Source of the DNA: Oasisia sp. SBJ-2009 | Taxonomy: Eukaryota; Annelida; Polychaeta; Sabellida; Siboglinidae | Assembly (NCBI GenBank): GCA_964017155.1 | Contig: OZ024862.1 | Location: 29,831,158 to 29,895,157 of the forward strand | Direction: 5' to 3' | Length of the DNA stretch: 64,000 nucleotides | In this document: positions 36,227 through 51,476 of the stretch, in pieces | Position numbering within the stretch: position 1 is the first letter of the stretch | Layout of the letters: the number at the start of each line of letters is the position of its first letter | Translations under genes and position numbers: made by a program | Notes under the pieces: generated by a model | The model's input: only the letters and a program-made list of their open reading frames with translations | Database searches by the model: none | Told to the model about the DNA's origin: nothing

Positions 36227-37115
36227 TTATTATCTTCACGACAAATTGACATCTAGAAATTGCTTATGAACGATTACCCTGATAATGTTAAATGCTGCAG
36301 AAACATATAATGTTATTTATTGACCATTACAACATGGTATATATAACAGTATTATGTTCATTGAACTTGCAGACATGTTTCGGAAATATAAAGAAAAACT
36401 ACAATGGCGTCCTATTCTGACCAGCGGCTGCAAGATGCATTCGCTGCGGTAAAAGATTTATATGAGGAGCCGTTACAAATTAGGGCTTACGGCATTCCGA
36501 AAAAACTTTGTCTGGCTTAACCTGGACAGTCCCTGGGAAGAAAACATCCTGCTTGGTGTAGCCACACAATCCACGATGACATTGAGCCCATTTCAGGAAA
36601 ACAAAATGGGTGATGACGATGACGAACAGTGGACGGGTATCGTGTGTTACGGAGCTTTCTGTCGGAGCAGGGAGAAATGGAATGAGTGTCAAGATTGCAG
36701 GAGAACACGAGGATTGTACCACTGGTGGTCACTACTACACCTGCGACAATGGCAATTCTGAATAATTAAAGTTGGAGTAAGACGGCCCACAAAACAAAGC
36801 ACTTATAATGAACAAAAAAATTCCCTTAAAGACTTGATCATTGTGGATGATATATTTGATGATGAACGTTCTTGAAGAAAAAAAAAAAATATTATCACTA
36901 AACTGTAGTCAACAGGTATCGTTGTATCCAACACTAAGTGTAAAACTGGCCACTACTGTGGAGCAAAGCGTCCCCCAGCATTATTAACTAGAAACCCAAA
37001 TTATTACACGATAATTAAGTGGCCTTATTACTAATTAAAAATATATACATATATAAGTATTCTATATAATTATATATATATATAGCACTGTTATATAAAT
37101 AAATTAAACTATTCG

Positions 37116-37171
37116 TCAAATTTCGTTATGTGGGGCAAAGTGCGTTTTGCCCCACATGACGAAATTTGAGA
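37116..37171. repeat. GGGGCAAAG hairpin, second
   Basis: A near-perfect palindrome with arms of about 24 bases. It runs from caaatttcgttatgtggggc to the inverse ending cgaaatttg, around a short gtgc loop. It shares the GGGGCAAAG core with 36170-36226. Confidence 0.85.
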
Positions 37172-37355
37172 GATGTCGTGGGCGCTCATTAAAAGTACAT
37201 TTTTCGCTGAAATGACGCTGCTGCGTTTCTCAAATTATGATGATATTTAGATAGCATATAATACATGTAGCTATGTTAACCATTCCCCCAGGACGAAAAT
37301 AAAAAGATCAAAACATGTCTGCCTCAAAAGGGGTGTGCTTTGTCCCTCTCTACTC

Positions 37356-39587
<2,232 letters not shown>

Positions 39588-40141
39588 TTAATAAATATTA
39601 AATAGTCATCGGTACAGGTCATCAAACATGCTTAAGCTTACATGTAATTTATCACTTTCTCTGTATGCATATTATGTTCTTATAATAATTATGTTTAGCT
39701 GTTACTCGGTATAGTTACATTTGAATAACATAAACTATGTTTAAAATAAATCTGCGTAAGTACATGTAAAACGCGAAATATGTGACGTAGAACTACTAAC
39801 TTTGCGGTCGGCGTAAATGATAGCGTAAGCATTGAGTGTATTAATTTTATTTAAATGTTTACTATGGACATTACGCAACTGTGACACAATGGCCATTGGG
39901 CATGGTGGCCCAAGAATTATAATAAGCATGGTGATAAAAAAGTTATCACCAATGATATATGTAGGAATACACTGTACTTTCTACACGATTAATTCGACAT
40001 ATTAGTTAAGGTGGTCAACAACTGATAAACGCGACGACTTTATGAAAAGTAATGCAACCTCGCTCAAACTAACAGCCAATGTGCGACGTATAAAGCAAAT
40101 AAGTATGGGGCTCTGCGTTGCATGGTGGCCCGGTCTCGCCT

Positions 40142-40241
40142 ACACACACAAAATGTCACACTTACACACATATATATACACATCACACACACACAGACAG
40201 ACACACACGATCAGACAACCAATACACAGACGCGCGCACGC

Positions 40242-40298
<57 letters not shown>

Positions 40299-40388
40299 CA
40301 CACAGCATACAATGCACGCACGCACACACAGCATACAATGCACGCACGCACGCACACACGATCAGACAACCAATACACAGACGCGCGC

Positions 40389-40453
<65 letters not shown>

Positions 40454-40524
40454 CAGCATACAATGCACGCACGCATACAATGCACACACACGCGCGCGCA
40501 CACACTGCACACCGCACGCACACG

Positions 40525-40594
<70 letters not shown>

Positions 40595-40640
40595 AGCACG
40601 CACACTGCACACTGCATACCGCACGCACACGCACGCATGC
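40142..40640. repeat. Compound (AC)n/(ACGC)n microsatellite
   Basis: Alternating blocks of ACGC tetramers, AC dimers and spacers such as gatcagacaaccaatacac and acagcatacaatgcacgcac, each present more than once. The block structure shows that larger units including the spacers were duplicated. Alternating purine-pyrimidine sequence favours Z-DNA. Confidence 0.93.
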
Positions 40641-42659
40641 ATATTTGGACATGGCTAGTTGAATTTTCGCTGCCGTTGGGATATACCGAGGAAAGGACAT
40701 ACACCCACCCGTGTTTTTTTAAGTTCTGACATTTTAACCGGACTCCCTACTTTTCCGATGCCCGCGGATTCATTTCCAATTGCGCCAATTCTCGCACATC
40801 GCTGCTAGTTTTGGTACACCACATTTATGCGAAAATCGTGTTAATAATTTTTTTCCAGAAAATCCATTACTTCGAAGGGCTTTATCGTTTGCAACTAATG
40901 CAAACCACAGCGCACGATCGAATTTTGTGGCCAGGTTAGACTGGTGTCCGTTTAGTAACAAGGCAAGTTAGTCTGGGAGCGGCGCTATCTCGTTGTGCCA
41001 GACGGTAGAGACAGCACGGCAATGCACGTTGGGCTCGTCTGATGCTAGTCTACTAAGTGGTAATACCACATCAATGCTCGCATACATGAGTATTTCTCTG
41101 ATATAGACAGACTAATATATGCGTATTGACCATATAGGCGTATCCAAGGGGTGTCTATGGCTACTGTTTGGTGGGGCATTTTTTGGCATGCGACCGTATG
41201 CTGTAATTGTACTGAATCGTGGCCCACCGATGCTTACGCACTATAAAATTATATCCTTCAAATCTTCAATTGCACCCCACCTTTAAACCCCAAAGGCAGG
41301 GTTGACACTTGAGAGTATTGATCAACGGCAAAACCCTTGCTTGAATTTGCTCAACTTTAGTTAAATACTGGATTGGTAATGCGAAATAATGGCTCTATCT
41401 AAGGCTACTGACCCTGGTATAAAATTAAGCGTGTGATGAATTATGTTTGCAGCAGTCAAACGGTTCCGACTCTGCGACTGAACAGGTCTGAGATTTTTCA
41501 CTGTGGGTTCTTCCTTGGCTTAGCACTTCGCAGCTACCCAGGGAGTAGCCGCTGACATAGTCTGGGTCTACTCGGGCATATCAATATATAAATTTATAAT
41601 AAAAAATGACGTGATGTGAAACTTATTACAGGTCTCCACGATTGCAATTTCATAACTGTGGTCCCAAGGCCAAGGAATCCATTATGTGTGAAGTGAATTT
41701 TAAATGAAGAACTTCAAAATGTTGTTCTACTAAACATCATTGAAATGAATGAAATCATAGCTAACGATAATGTGACAATGTCAATGACAATGACAATAAT
41801 ATTAATACCGAAAGTAGCAGACATCATCAATCATCGCGAGCCATGGAAGCCCTACCGATTTTTCCGCAGTAGCTACAATACATTGGGCAATTTGATTTAT
41901 CAAAACGGGTATTTGTACGTTTTAATGTTAACCGATAGGCAATGACAATGATTTCGTGGAATTCTCTCACGCAGACTACCTCGTCTTAGTCTCGCTTAAC
42001 CGACTCTCGCTCGGCTGCGTAATTTCGTCGAGAATATGCGAAGGGCTAAGAAAGTACTGCCATCTGACGGGGTCTGGGTAACGAAGGCTAGCCTAAGCCG
42101 CTTTGGTGAAATGCAGTACCGTTGTGCGCCACATGCGCCATCTGGGGAACAGACAGGAACCAATGATTTATGAAAGATTCGGTGCAGATGGCAGCACATT
42201 TTGACGCGTTTGCTGTCGTCTGCTGCATTCAAGACTGGAGTAGAAACTGTGACAGTTGGGTTGAGTGCACAATCATCGGCAGGCGTGCCGGGGTTTGCGA
42301 GGGGTGGGTTGATACCCTACCCCACTGACCGAGGGATATGCGTTACTGCTCAAGGAAAAAGAGTACTGTTTGAGATCTCAACTAAAGAAGATGCAATTTG
42401 AAGTATTTTAGCAGTTTCAAGTGAGTACGGCTGACTACGGGTTTTAGGAAACGCCACCCGTCAATTAACGTCTCGAAACGGGGGTGGGGGGGGGGGGGGC
42501 GTGAAGGTTGGCGGGCGACTGAGATCCTAATAATTGAGATGGCGGGCTGGAGAGTCTTGATAGTCTGAAGAATAGAAATAAAAAACAAACGTCGCCAAAA
42601 ACCCACCAACATTTTGGCATCATGTCTTCTAACAGCGCGGAAGTGTTCAGTGAGAGGCG
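40641..42659. other. Intergenic, nothing recognised
   Basis: No gene or clear repeat. A run of about 13 G occurs at about 42488-42500. A fragment cagggttgacac at about 41296 resembles the start of the CAGGGTTGG elements, but no matching right end was found. Confidence 0.4.
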
Positions 42660-42666
42660 ATACAAT

Positions 42667-43647
42667 TAGGGACCGGCAAAAAAAATTCAAAATAGATTTA
42701 CAATTTGCATGTCGATTGTATGTAAGATAGGTAACAATATACCGTTTACAGAATAAAAATATCTTTAAGCAGTAAAAAGTTATGGCACATTTACATTTCT
42801 AAATATGGTACCAAATCTGTGACCTCGGCTCTGGCCTGCACAGCGCGCTGTGTAGCAGACGTTCACACTGGGGCTAAATCACTCATTTGAAATGCAGTTA
42901 AAAACTGCTATAACCTTACAGATATTTAGTCAACATTTCAATAGCTGCTCTGTTGGTCAACTTTGACAACATTTCACTTGGTGATGTTTCTCTGTAAAGA
43001 AAATTAAAACATACCACTCACCATAAAGCATTATAATAATTAGCATGGGGAAGCATGTCTGTGCTAATATCAGTGATACGATACTCAAATAAACTTATAC
43101 ATTTGGCATATTAACCACATTAGAAAGATTATATTTTTAGATATTTATTCACACAAAATATCTTTTTGAAATATTATCGTGTTCAAAGATGCAGTTAGAT
43201 TAGAATCTGATATTAGATTACTCCAAGATGGCAATCATTGCGTCAGCGCAATCAAAAAAATGGGCTGTAAATTAAAAACGATTTAGCTACAATGCGCTAC
43301 ATGCGATTTATATGAAATTTTCAGGGTCTTCTTATTAAATATTCGTCTAACTACTATCCAAACTTCAAAAAACGTCCTCCGCGTGCTACGAAGATATAAT
43401 TATCCGAACATAGCGCATATTCACTCATAAAAATCTAAATTAAATAACCCACCTAAAATATTGCAATTCACACGGCTGCATTCTCTGACATTTTGGGTCT
43501 CAGAAAAATGTGGTTTCACCGTTATACGATTAATACGAGGCTCTTAAAAGGAGTTTCCCTGGGCCTCCCCTCATGAGCAGAAAAACCTAGTGGACACAAA
43601 TTTCAACCGACCTACCGACGCGCCCCTAGCGGATTTGCCGGTCCCTA
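42667..43647. mobile_element. 981-bp non-autonomous hAT-like element
   Basis: Ends are perfect inverted repeats TAGGGACCGGCAAA / TTTGCCGGTCCCTA. They are bounded by a 7-bp direct repeat ATACAAT (42660-42666 and 43648-43654). TAGGG termini fit the hAT consensus, though hAT normally duplicates 8 bp; the eighth base may have mutated. No ORF of note, so it depends on a transposase elsewhere. Confidence 0.8.
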
Positions 43648-43654
43648 ATACAAT

Positions 43655-45143
<1,489 letters not shown>

Positions 45144-45327
45144 ACCGGAAACCAAGGCTAGTTGAAATGTTTTTGTTTGTTTTGTAAATAATTCTTAATG
45201 GCTTTAATTAAAAAAAAAGGCAACCCACACCCGTAAACATACTCATTTACGCCATACAATTACCTAGTAAGATGCCTTGTACTTTCAAAAGAAATATGTA
45301 CCACTTTATTGAATTTGCACCCCATAT

Positions 45328-47162
45328 CAGGGTTGGGTTCCAATACGTATTTGTAATTGTATTTAAAATTCAATTTTTTTTTATTTGTATAATGGTCAGT
45401 TATCTCGAAACGTCGACAGAATTTGCTTTGGGGGTAAATTTAGAATTCAACATTTCACGTTTTCCGTTTAGTGACTAATAAATAACATATCAAGGTATAC
45501 GGGACATAAATTTGGGTAGCTTAATTAGTAAAACTGGCTCTTTTGCATCGTTTTGAAGTTGGGTGTCCTGTTGCGCGATACCGAACGTATGTACGCACAT
45601 CGTGTATTTAATATACATGTTATGGTATGTCGTTTTTTCGCTATGTGTTTTCGTTTATTTTTTGAGCAGGTAACCGATTTATGGTTCAAATTGGACTGCA
45701 ATGATAACGTTTGTAAACATTCTTTTGTTTTCATGCAAGTAGAATACGCTTTCGGTCTCCTGTAAAAAAGAGTAAAGCGGTCATATGATGACTTGTCATT
45801 CTATGGGGAATTGTTTATATAGTATCACCGTAATGGCGAATATAAAATGAATAATAATTACCTTTTTAACGGAACAAATCTTATGCAGATACTGTAGTCT
45901 TTTCATGAGGGTGTTTAAAATAGGTATACGCTCGGTATCACTGAAAGACATTCTTCATTAGTGTTTTTAAAATGGGGGATTTGTCCTATTCTGCTTGGCC
46001 TCGGCGTGTTGCTCTGACAGTTACGTGCATTATTTTTCACTCACTACCATTTCTGAGGAAATGAAGTTCTCTTTTAACTCAGCTGACACGTCGTACGCCA
46101 AATAACAAAGGGACGTTTCCCTTCGTTATTTGGTGTACACGACTACAGGTCAGTTGGGCCTGGCCAACCAACCAACCAACCAGATTGAGCTATTTCAGTA
46201 TTGAGAACTTGGACATTCGGTCAAAAAAATGGATGGTGTTTGATAACAGCGTAGTTTGGTGTAGCTCTACCTCATGAAAGTGTTGAAGGCACCGAGTGAG
46301 CCATTTATACCTGACAGGCCAACGAAACATAAAACCTTCGTAACCCCATCTTCATCTATGTAGTGCAATACCATGGGGTGGATGCTTATCTGCGCCTTGT
46401 CATAACACACAGACCCCATCTCATCCACGTACTTGCACAGTCCACCTCCCAGTCGTCTGCATAGTCCACCTGACATGTAGCATCTGTCATAGGCCTAAGC
46501 GTACTTCTGAGATGTATGATTTACTAATACTGTGTGAAAGCCCTGCCACAATATGCTCTGAATTCTGGGAGTTCTCTCATCCGTTTTTGGGAGAATGTAT
46601 TAATATATCCTCCACTACTTTACTTTTTGCTGAGGTGGTCTTGTAGTGCACGTCTTTCTCCAGTCAGAGTTTATATTTGATTGGTCTTGTGCGGTCCATG
46701 TCATTCAGTTTCTCCCTTACGTTTTCGTCACTCATCGATGTCAATTCAGATAAGGACTTTGGCAGTGTTTCTTGGACACGATGGCGTAACGCTGGCACAC
46801 GTGTCTCTGAGCTTGATATTGGAAGGTCTCCCGCTGCAGAATGCAGTAGATGACATCTTAATGTCGCTGAATTCAAGGCAGAACTTCCTGCAAATGTTTT
46901 GCATAGGGTCTGTCAGTGAGAAGGTTTCCCTAGACTTGATCATTCTTTCCAGCTAACACATTGCTATTTTCCAAGAAAATGGAAATATAACTGAATCGTA
47001 TTTGAATACAAAACGGCAGTGTATTTGTATTTGAATTGGAAATTTGTATTTGTAATTGTAGTTGAATTGAAATATGGAAAAGCAAGATATTTGTATTTGA
47101 AATTGGTTTGGCCGAGTTGTATTTGTATTTGATCCCACCATGTGTATTTGGACCCAACCCTG
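45328..47162 (-). mobile_element. hAT/Zisupton-like element, CAGGGTTGGG family
   Basis: 1835-bp element with ends CAGGGTTGGGT / ACCCAACCCTG and a perfect 8-bp target duplication CCCCATAT (45320-45327 and 47163-47170). Subterminal arrays are of the GTATTTGTAATTG kind. On the minus strand, decayed frames at about 46876-46664 (SLSELTSMSDENVREKLNDM) and 46476-46267 (ISIHPMVLHYIDEDG, VLCFVGLSG) look like remnants of a protein once carried by the element. I recall similar HP-x-V-x-x-Y blocks in unassigned transposon proteins, but this is weak. Confidence 0.8.
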
Positions 47163-47170
47163 CCCCATAT

Positions 47171-47422
47171 AGAGTTTTTTAACATGTCCACGGGGCACAT
47201 TGAAACGCTCGTTTTATTGTATTACTTTAACGCTTTGTGTCGATGTTACATTTATACTTAATGTTAATACATATTAAGTGTAAGACTTAAGAAACGGGTG
47301 CATATTCAATAAAGTGGTAAAATGTGCAACACCCAAAATGAACATTAATGGAAGTCTGGAAGGCTAAAAGCACGTCAACTTTCGATGTCTGGCACACGAA
47401 GAATCTATAATATATATGCAAC
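47171..47422. other. Intergenic, with an inverted copy of the 45.3-kb flank
   Basis: About 47297-47322 is the reverse complement, with one mismatch, of taccactttattgaatttgc plus the next four bases at 45299-45322. The CAGGGTTGGG element may therefore have inserted into an older element with inverted ends. Confidence 0.45.
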
Positions 47423-47704
47423 TCAAGTAAAGCCCAGAGGAGCACCATTGATGGCGAGTTCCTTGTAGGTCACCCTTGGGAATACAAACATCGATACGAC
47501 AGTGTTGCCGGCAGCACTGAGAGCATGGCAAAGTCTAGTCACCTGCTGTGGTCGTTCGGCGGAAACAATCAACCCGACTTGTTTCACACCAGTACCGGCG
47601 ATGACGTCACATAGCTGGTCTTCGCACAATGTGCTTAATAAATTTCTCCATGGTGATCTTTGCACAGTGGTAGGCTCTACAGCCATTTTTATCAATTTCC
47701 CCAT
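47423..47704 (-). pseudogene. Pogo/Tigger-like DDE transposase fragment
   Basis: 93 codons reading VKQVGLIVSAERPQQVTRLC, then SAAGNTVVSMFVFPR and INGAPLG. This is the pattern of the DDE_1 (pogo/Tigger/CENP-B-related) catalytic core: G-x-x-S-A-E-R-G, A-x-G-x-x-x-P-P-M-F-x-F-P-R, then G-A-P. The G after AER and the PP pair are changed, and both ends of the protein are absent, so it is a truncated decaying copy. Confidence 0.75.
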
Positions 47705-48279
47705 GGAGGCAACATCTCAGTGAGCAAGTCGATTTTATTGTATACACCATTTTTAAATCAGAAAACAAAGACGTAAAAGTTTGAAACATATTTTCGACAA
47801 TAATTACGTAATTTCAATTTATATTGTATGGTCGGCTGCATGCGACACACGGAGCAGAATTGGAATTATGTAAATTTGTGAAATATATTCCTCATGCTGG
47901 AGCTTGGCTATACAAGCGTCGCCAATGCTCATAGTTGGATGCCTCCGGGACTCCGCACTGAATTGTCAACGAATGTCAATTTCCGGTTTCGTTGCACTGT
48001 TACTTGGCTTGTTAACACACCTGCGGCCGGCGTCCAGATATTAGTTGACCCATTTGTGCTAATTTAGTAAGTTCGTTTAACCATATGCTGCTGTCGTTGA
48101 CTAGAATTTCCTCCGGGAAAACAACGCCTACGGAATCTATCATTGACTGGACAGCATTGATTGCAATTCGGCCACTACGATGCTATCCCTAGGATTCAGT
48201 AGGACACCGTATAATGACAATATCCGGTTACTCTCTATCTCTTTTTCTCTCTATGTATGTGTATATAATTATATTTATA
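47705..48279. other. Intergenic, nothing recognised
   Basis: No gene or element signature seen. Confidence 0.4.
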
Positions 48280-48377
48280 TACGCACGCACACACGCACAC
48301 ACACATACACGCACGCACGCACACACACCTCACGCATGCACGCACGCACGCACGCAAACACACACACAGACGCACAC

Positions 48378-48463
<86 letters not shown>
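48280..48463. repeat. (CA)n/(ACGC)n microsatellite
   Basis: ACGC-type blocks followed by about 40 CA dimers. Confidence 0.95.
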
Positions 48464-48659
48464 CTTGTCAGTGTCTGTTCCAGAAAGTGGAATGCCTTCA
48501 TTATCAAGTGAGATGAAGTAAATCTATCTAAACTTTTAAAGAGTCTTCCCTTCCGCGTTGCATAAACAACACGTGCACATGACAATTTATTTATTTGTTT
48601 CTTGAAATGTTTATTTTGTACATGTCTTTTATATATACTATGGTGTCATCATCTTATGT

Positions 48660-48800
48660 ATTATCATTATATCAATAATAAGTGAAGGTACCATCTGGCA
48701 GAGGATAGCGCAATATAGGCAGATATGGAAGCAGCATGCTGAGATCTTTTCCCAACCACGGGACACTATGGCTGCACAATGATGATGATGATCTTTAACA
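48660..48800 (+). pseudogene. RTE-like LINE 3' end, plus copy
   Basis: Reads GTIWQRIAQYRQIWKQHAEI then DTMAAQ and a stop, followed by (GATGAT)n. It is the same C-terminus as the minus-strand copy at 49485-49749 (TIWQKMAQDRQMRKPHAEAF, NTMAAQ, stop). Only the 3' end is present, as expected for 5'-truncated LINE insertions. Confidence 0.8.
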
Positions 48801-48839
48801 AGCATTATAATATATGAATTGTATTTGTTTTTACCAAAA

Positions 48840-48840
48840 A

Positions 48841-48895
<55 letters not shown>

Positions 48896-48896
48896 A

Positions 48897-48952
<56 letters not shown>
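48840..48952. repeat. (TA)n(TG)n(TA)n microsatellite
   Basis: Two TA arrays separated by a short TG run. Confidence 0.95.
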
Positions 48953-48954
<2 letters not shown>

Positions 48955-49059
48955 GTTATCTTCTTATACATATATGAATACTGCTTGGGGCTTTATATGA
49001 CAACCTTATTCAATATTTATCAAGTATAAACATTAAAGAGTTGGACAGTGTCAAACTTG

Positions 49060-49950
49060 TCGCTGGCAATTGGCAAGCAACATTTTCAACGCTACGTTAT
49101 TCATAAGGCTTTAGGGACGTTGCTAGCTTGGTTTAGATGACATTGCAGTAATCAGAGATAATACCCTCGTCTAGGGCCCTTAATCTCGTCGAAGATTAGC
49201 ATGTTGAGGACTAGTAATGATATGATGGCCAGAAGGCCTACCCATGAAGCAGTTACAAAAACAAAACACTTGGACGGGTGAAAGATCTATTGATAAAATA
49301 AACAACTATATTGGTTGTCGGGACAAGAAATGCTTCGCGGTTCGCTAATTCGGTAAGAGAACCTTTTCTTCAATGTTTGATCATGTGTGCATGTTATCTG
49401 CATTGCAGAAATCTACGGCGAACCTCTACTTAGATGCTTTCGCGAATGCGTCAAGTTGCAACAACGGGCATATTAATCTATCATCATCATCATCATCACT
49501 GTGCAGCCATAGTGTTCCGTCGTTGGGCGAAGGCCTCAGCATGCGGCTTCCTCATTTGTCTATCTTGCGCCATCTTCTGCCAGATGGTATACTCTTCCAG
49601 TAGTCGTCTAGTTCGTCTCTCCAACGTCTCGCCGGTCTACCTCTAGATCTTTTCCCTTCGTAGTGATTCCAGGTGGTGATACGCGATGTCCATCGTTTAT
49701 CTCTACACATCGTTTTGAAATTTGCGAACGAAACAGGTGGTGCATACACGGACCCGGGTAGAATTGGGCAACATTAATTCGTTGACGAGAGCAATACACG
49801 CCGCATATAGATTACTAGCACCGTTCCAACGCGACGTTACTCATCAAACGTAAAAGGCGTTCTAAGCCTGTGCTAGTTGAAATTAGGCTAATCAATGAAA
49901 CATGCTCGACGAAGAGCGTTAATCACGTCGAAGATTAGCATTTTGAGAAC
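49060..49950. repeat. Diverged direct repeat around the LINE tail
   Basis: About 49080-49215 and 49805-49945 share gacgttactcat-like and gtcgaagattagcat segments in the same order. The LINE 3' end lies between them. They may be two copies of one old repeat. Confidence 0.5.
49485..49749 (-). pseudogene. RTE-like LINE C-terminal end, minus copy
   Basis: Encodes WNHYEGKRSRGRPARRWRDE, the basic G-R-x-x-x-R-W-R-D tail of RTE/BovB-like polyproteins. After a frameshift it continues with TIWQKMAQDRQMRKPHAEAF and a terminal MAAQ, then (TGATGA)n. It matches the plus copy at 48660-48800. Confidence 0.85.
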
Positions 49951-51397
49951 TCCAAACTGTGTAATTCCACTGCACTTGAATTACTCTGTGCATACGGCAG
50001 CGTGACGTGACGCGATGCAACTCTGGATGACAGCTGGACACCAACGTGGTTGTTGACAATGTCAACCACGAAGTGACTTCCCGTATGATAAATATATCAA
50101 TCACATGCAAATATTACGTCGTTATCCCACTCACAGTGCCAGTATATTTAGGCGAAATGAAATAGATAATCGATTCATTTGTAGTTACGACACATTTGTA
50201 TGTTTGCAAGTCGTTACACGTTGACACACCCGTCCTACGGTTTGGCCAGCTCCTGTATATTTGCTTGAATAATAACCGCGTTAATTACCTGGAACGTGAA
50301 GCGGTTGAAAACCGCCTACTGGTCAATGTAACATATTCATATGTATTTCAAATTCGTATGTATTTCAAATTAATTGCCAAGCAAATTCTTTTAATCATCG
50401 TATAGACACTACTTACGAAATAAACGACGAAATCGTACTTGCGTTGTTAATTATGATTGTCTATTGCATCAATTTGACAGTAACGGTGGCATCTTGACCA
50501 ATGCTGCACAATGCTGATCGTGTGTGGCGCATAGTTTACTTGGCGGATAAAGGTACACTTCCAAAACGACAAAGTTACACTTCCAAAACGACTACAATGA
50601 CACATTGGTTCAAACATTTTAATACGGAAATATTTGTATGGTGGAGTTACATGCGACCCGTTTGCTAAATCGTTTTTTTGGGTAGACTTGCTGAACGAAT
50701 TCCCAAGTCGCTGGCTAGACATAAGGGTGAGTTGTACATGCAGAGTAGCGCCAATGTCTATTTCTACGCACTGTAGTTCAATTCCTTTCTACGTGAACTT
50801 CCTCTTGTTGCATTCAAACGTAACATTCGCGCAAATGTAAACTTAAAATAGCGCGTTCAACGATGCACCAACATATTGCGTGTGGACCCTATGCATTTGA
50901 ATAATCGCAAACGAAATCGGCCATTAGTCTACATCTGTACAAGTGCCGGGGGAGGTTAGCCGAGCCCCTCACCCATCAGTGTCGTATCGGGATAAGAGGC
51001 GTTGCCCCGTATCTATGCTCCATGAAGAAACGTACATATGAGAAAATAATTGGGCGATGATTTCGTCTGTTTTAACCACCTCTCGTTAATGGCGGAAATG
51101 ACGTCATCGCATCTCGCAAGTAGAATTTTTACACGTTATCAAGGGTGAACAACACTACGGTCTATATTCCTGCTAATCTAGCCATGCGCTCAGCGCAATC
51201 CTGATTTGCTTTACACGTAGACCACGCACGCACCACTGCCCATTTTGTTCCATAACGTCTACGGTTGAAGTAACACGCGAACTGCGACTGCCACTACAAA
51301 CTTGAGCGCCCACTGGTGGCGTACACATCTATCAATCGCCAGGTGGCGTCGCAGTGCCAGTCGAAGCCCAGCGGTACAACAAAGGTAGACCGATTCT
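49950..51397. other. Region downstream of NPF, nothing recognised
   Basis: Should contain the NPF 3' UTR next to the stop at 51398-51400. No convincing minus-strand poly(A) signal close by. No other gene seen. Confidence 0.4.
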
Positions 51398-51476
51398 TCA
51401 TGCTGCCAGATCTCCGTCGTTCATTGAAGCTCTCGAGTGTTTCACGTCTTCTCGCCTGTCTGCACTCCGCCCAAAC
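51398..51476 (-). CDS. NPF: NPF second coding exon (amidation site and C-terminal flanking peptide)
   Basis: 79 nt. It completes the split Arg codon, then reads FGRSADRREDVKHSRASMND and GDLAA before TGA. FGR supplies the C-terminal Phe, the amide-donor Gly and a monobasic cleavage site; many relatives have a dibasic site here. The rest is a C-terminal flanking peptide without known receptor activity. Confidence 0.9.

Larger units (their letters stand above)
35949..37355 (+). mobile_element. Pogo/Tigger-like deletion derivative
   Basis: 1.4-kb element with inverted ends GAGTAGAG(AG)GGACAAA, flanked by TA on both sides, as for Tc1/mariner/pogo insertions. A 38-codon remnant (ATG at 36404, stop 36518-36520) reads MASYSDQRLQDAFAAVKDLY then YGIPKK, a Psq-type helix-turn-helix start of pogo-like transposases. 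A Cys-rich acidic remnant follows at about 36600-36770 (DDDDEQW, WNECQDC; EHEDCTTGG in the next frame), resembling the PHD-like tail of such proteins. The DDE core is missing, so it cannot move itself. Confidence 0.75.

Noticed and set aside
40042..40729. Frames of about 200 codons rich in His, Thr, Ala and Arg
   Set aside because: By-products of the AC/ACGC microsatellite; overlapping frames on both strands have the same low complexity.
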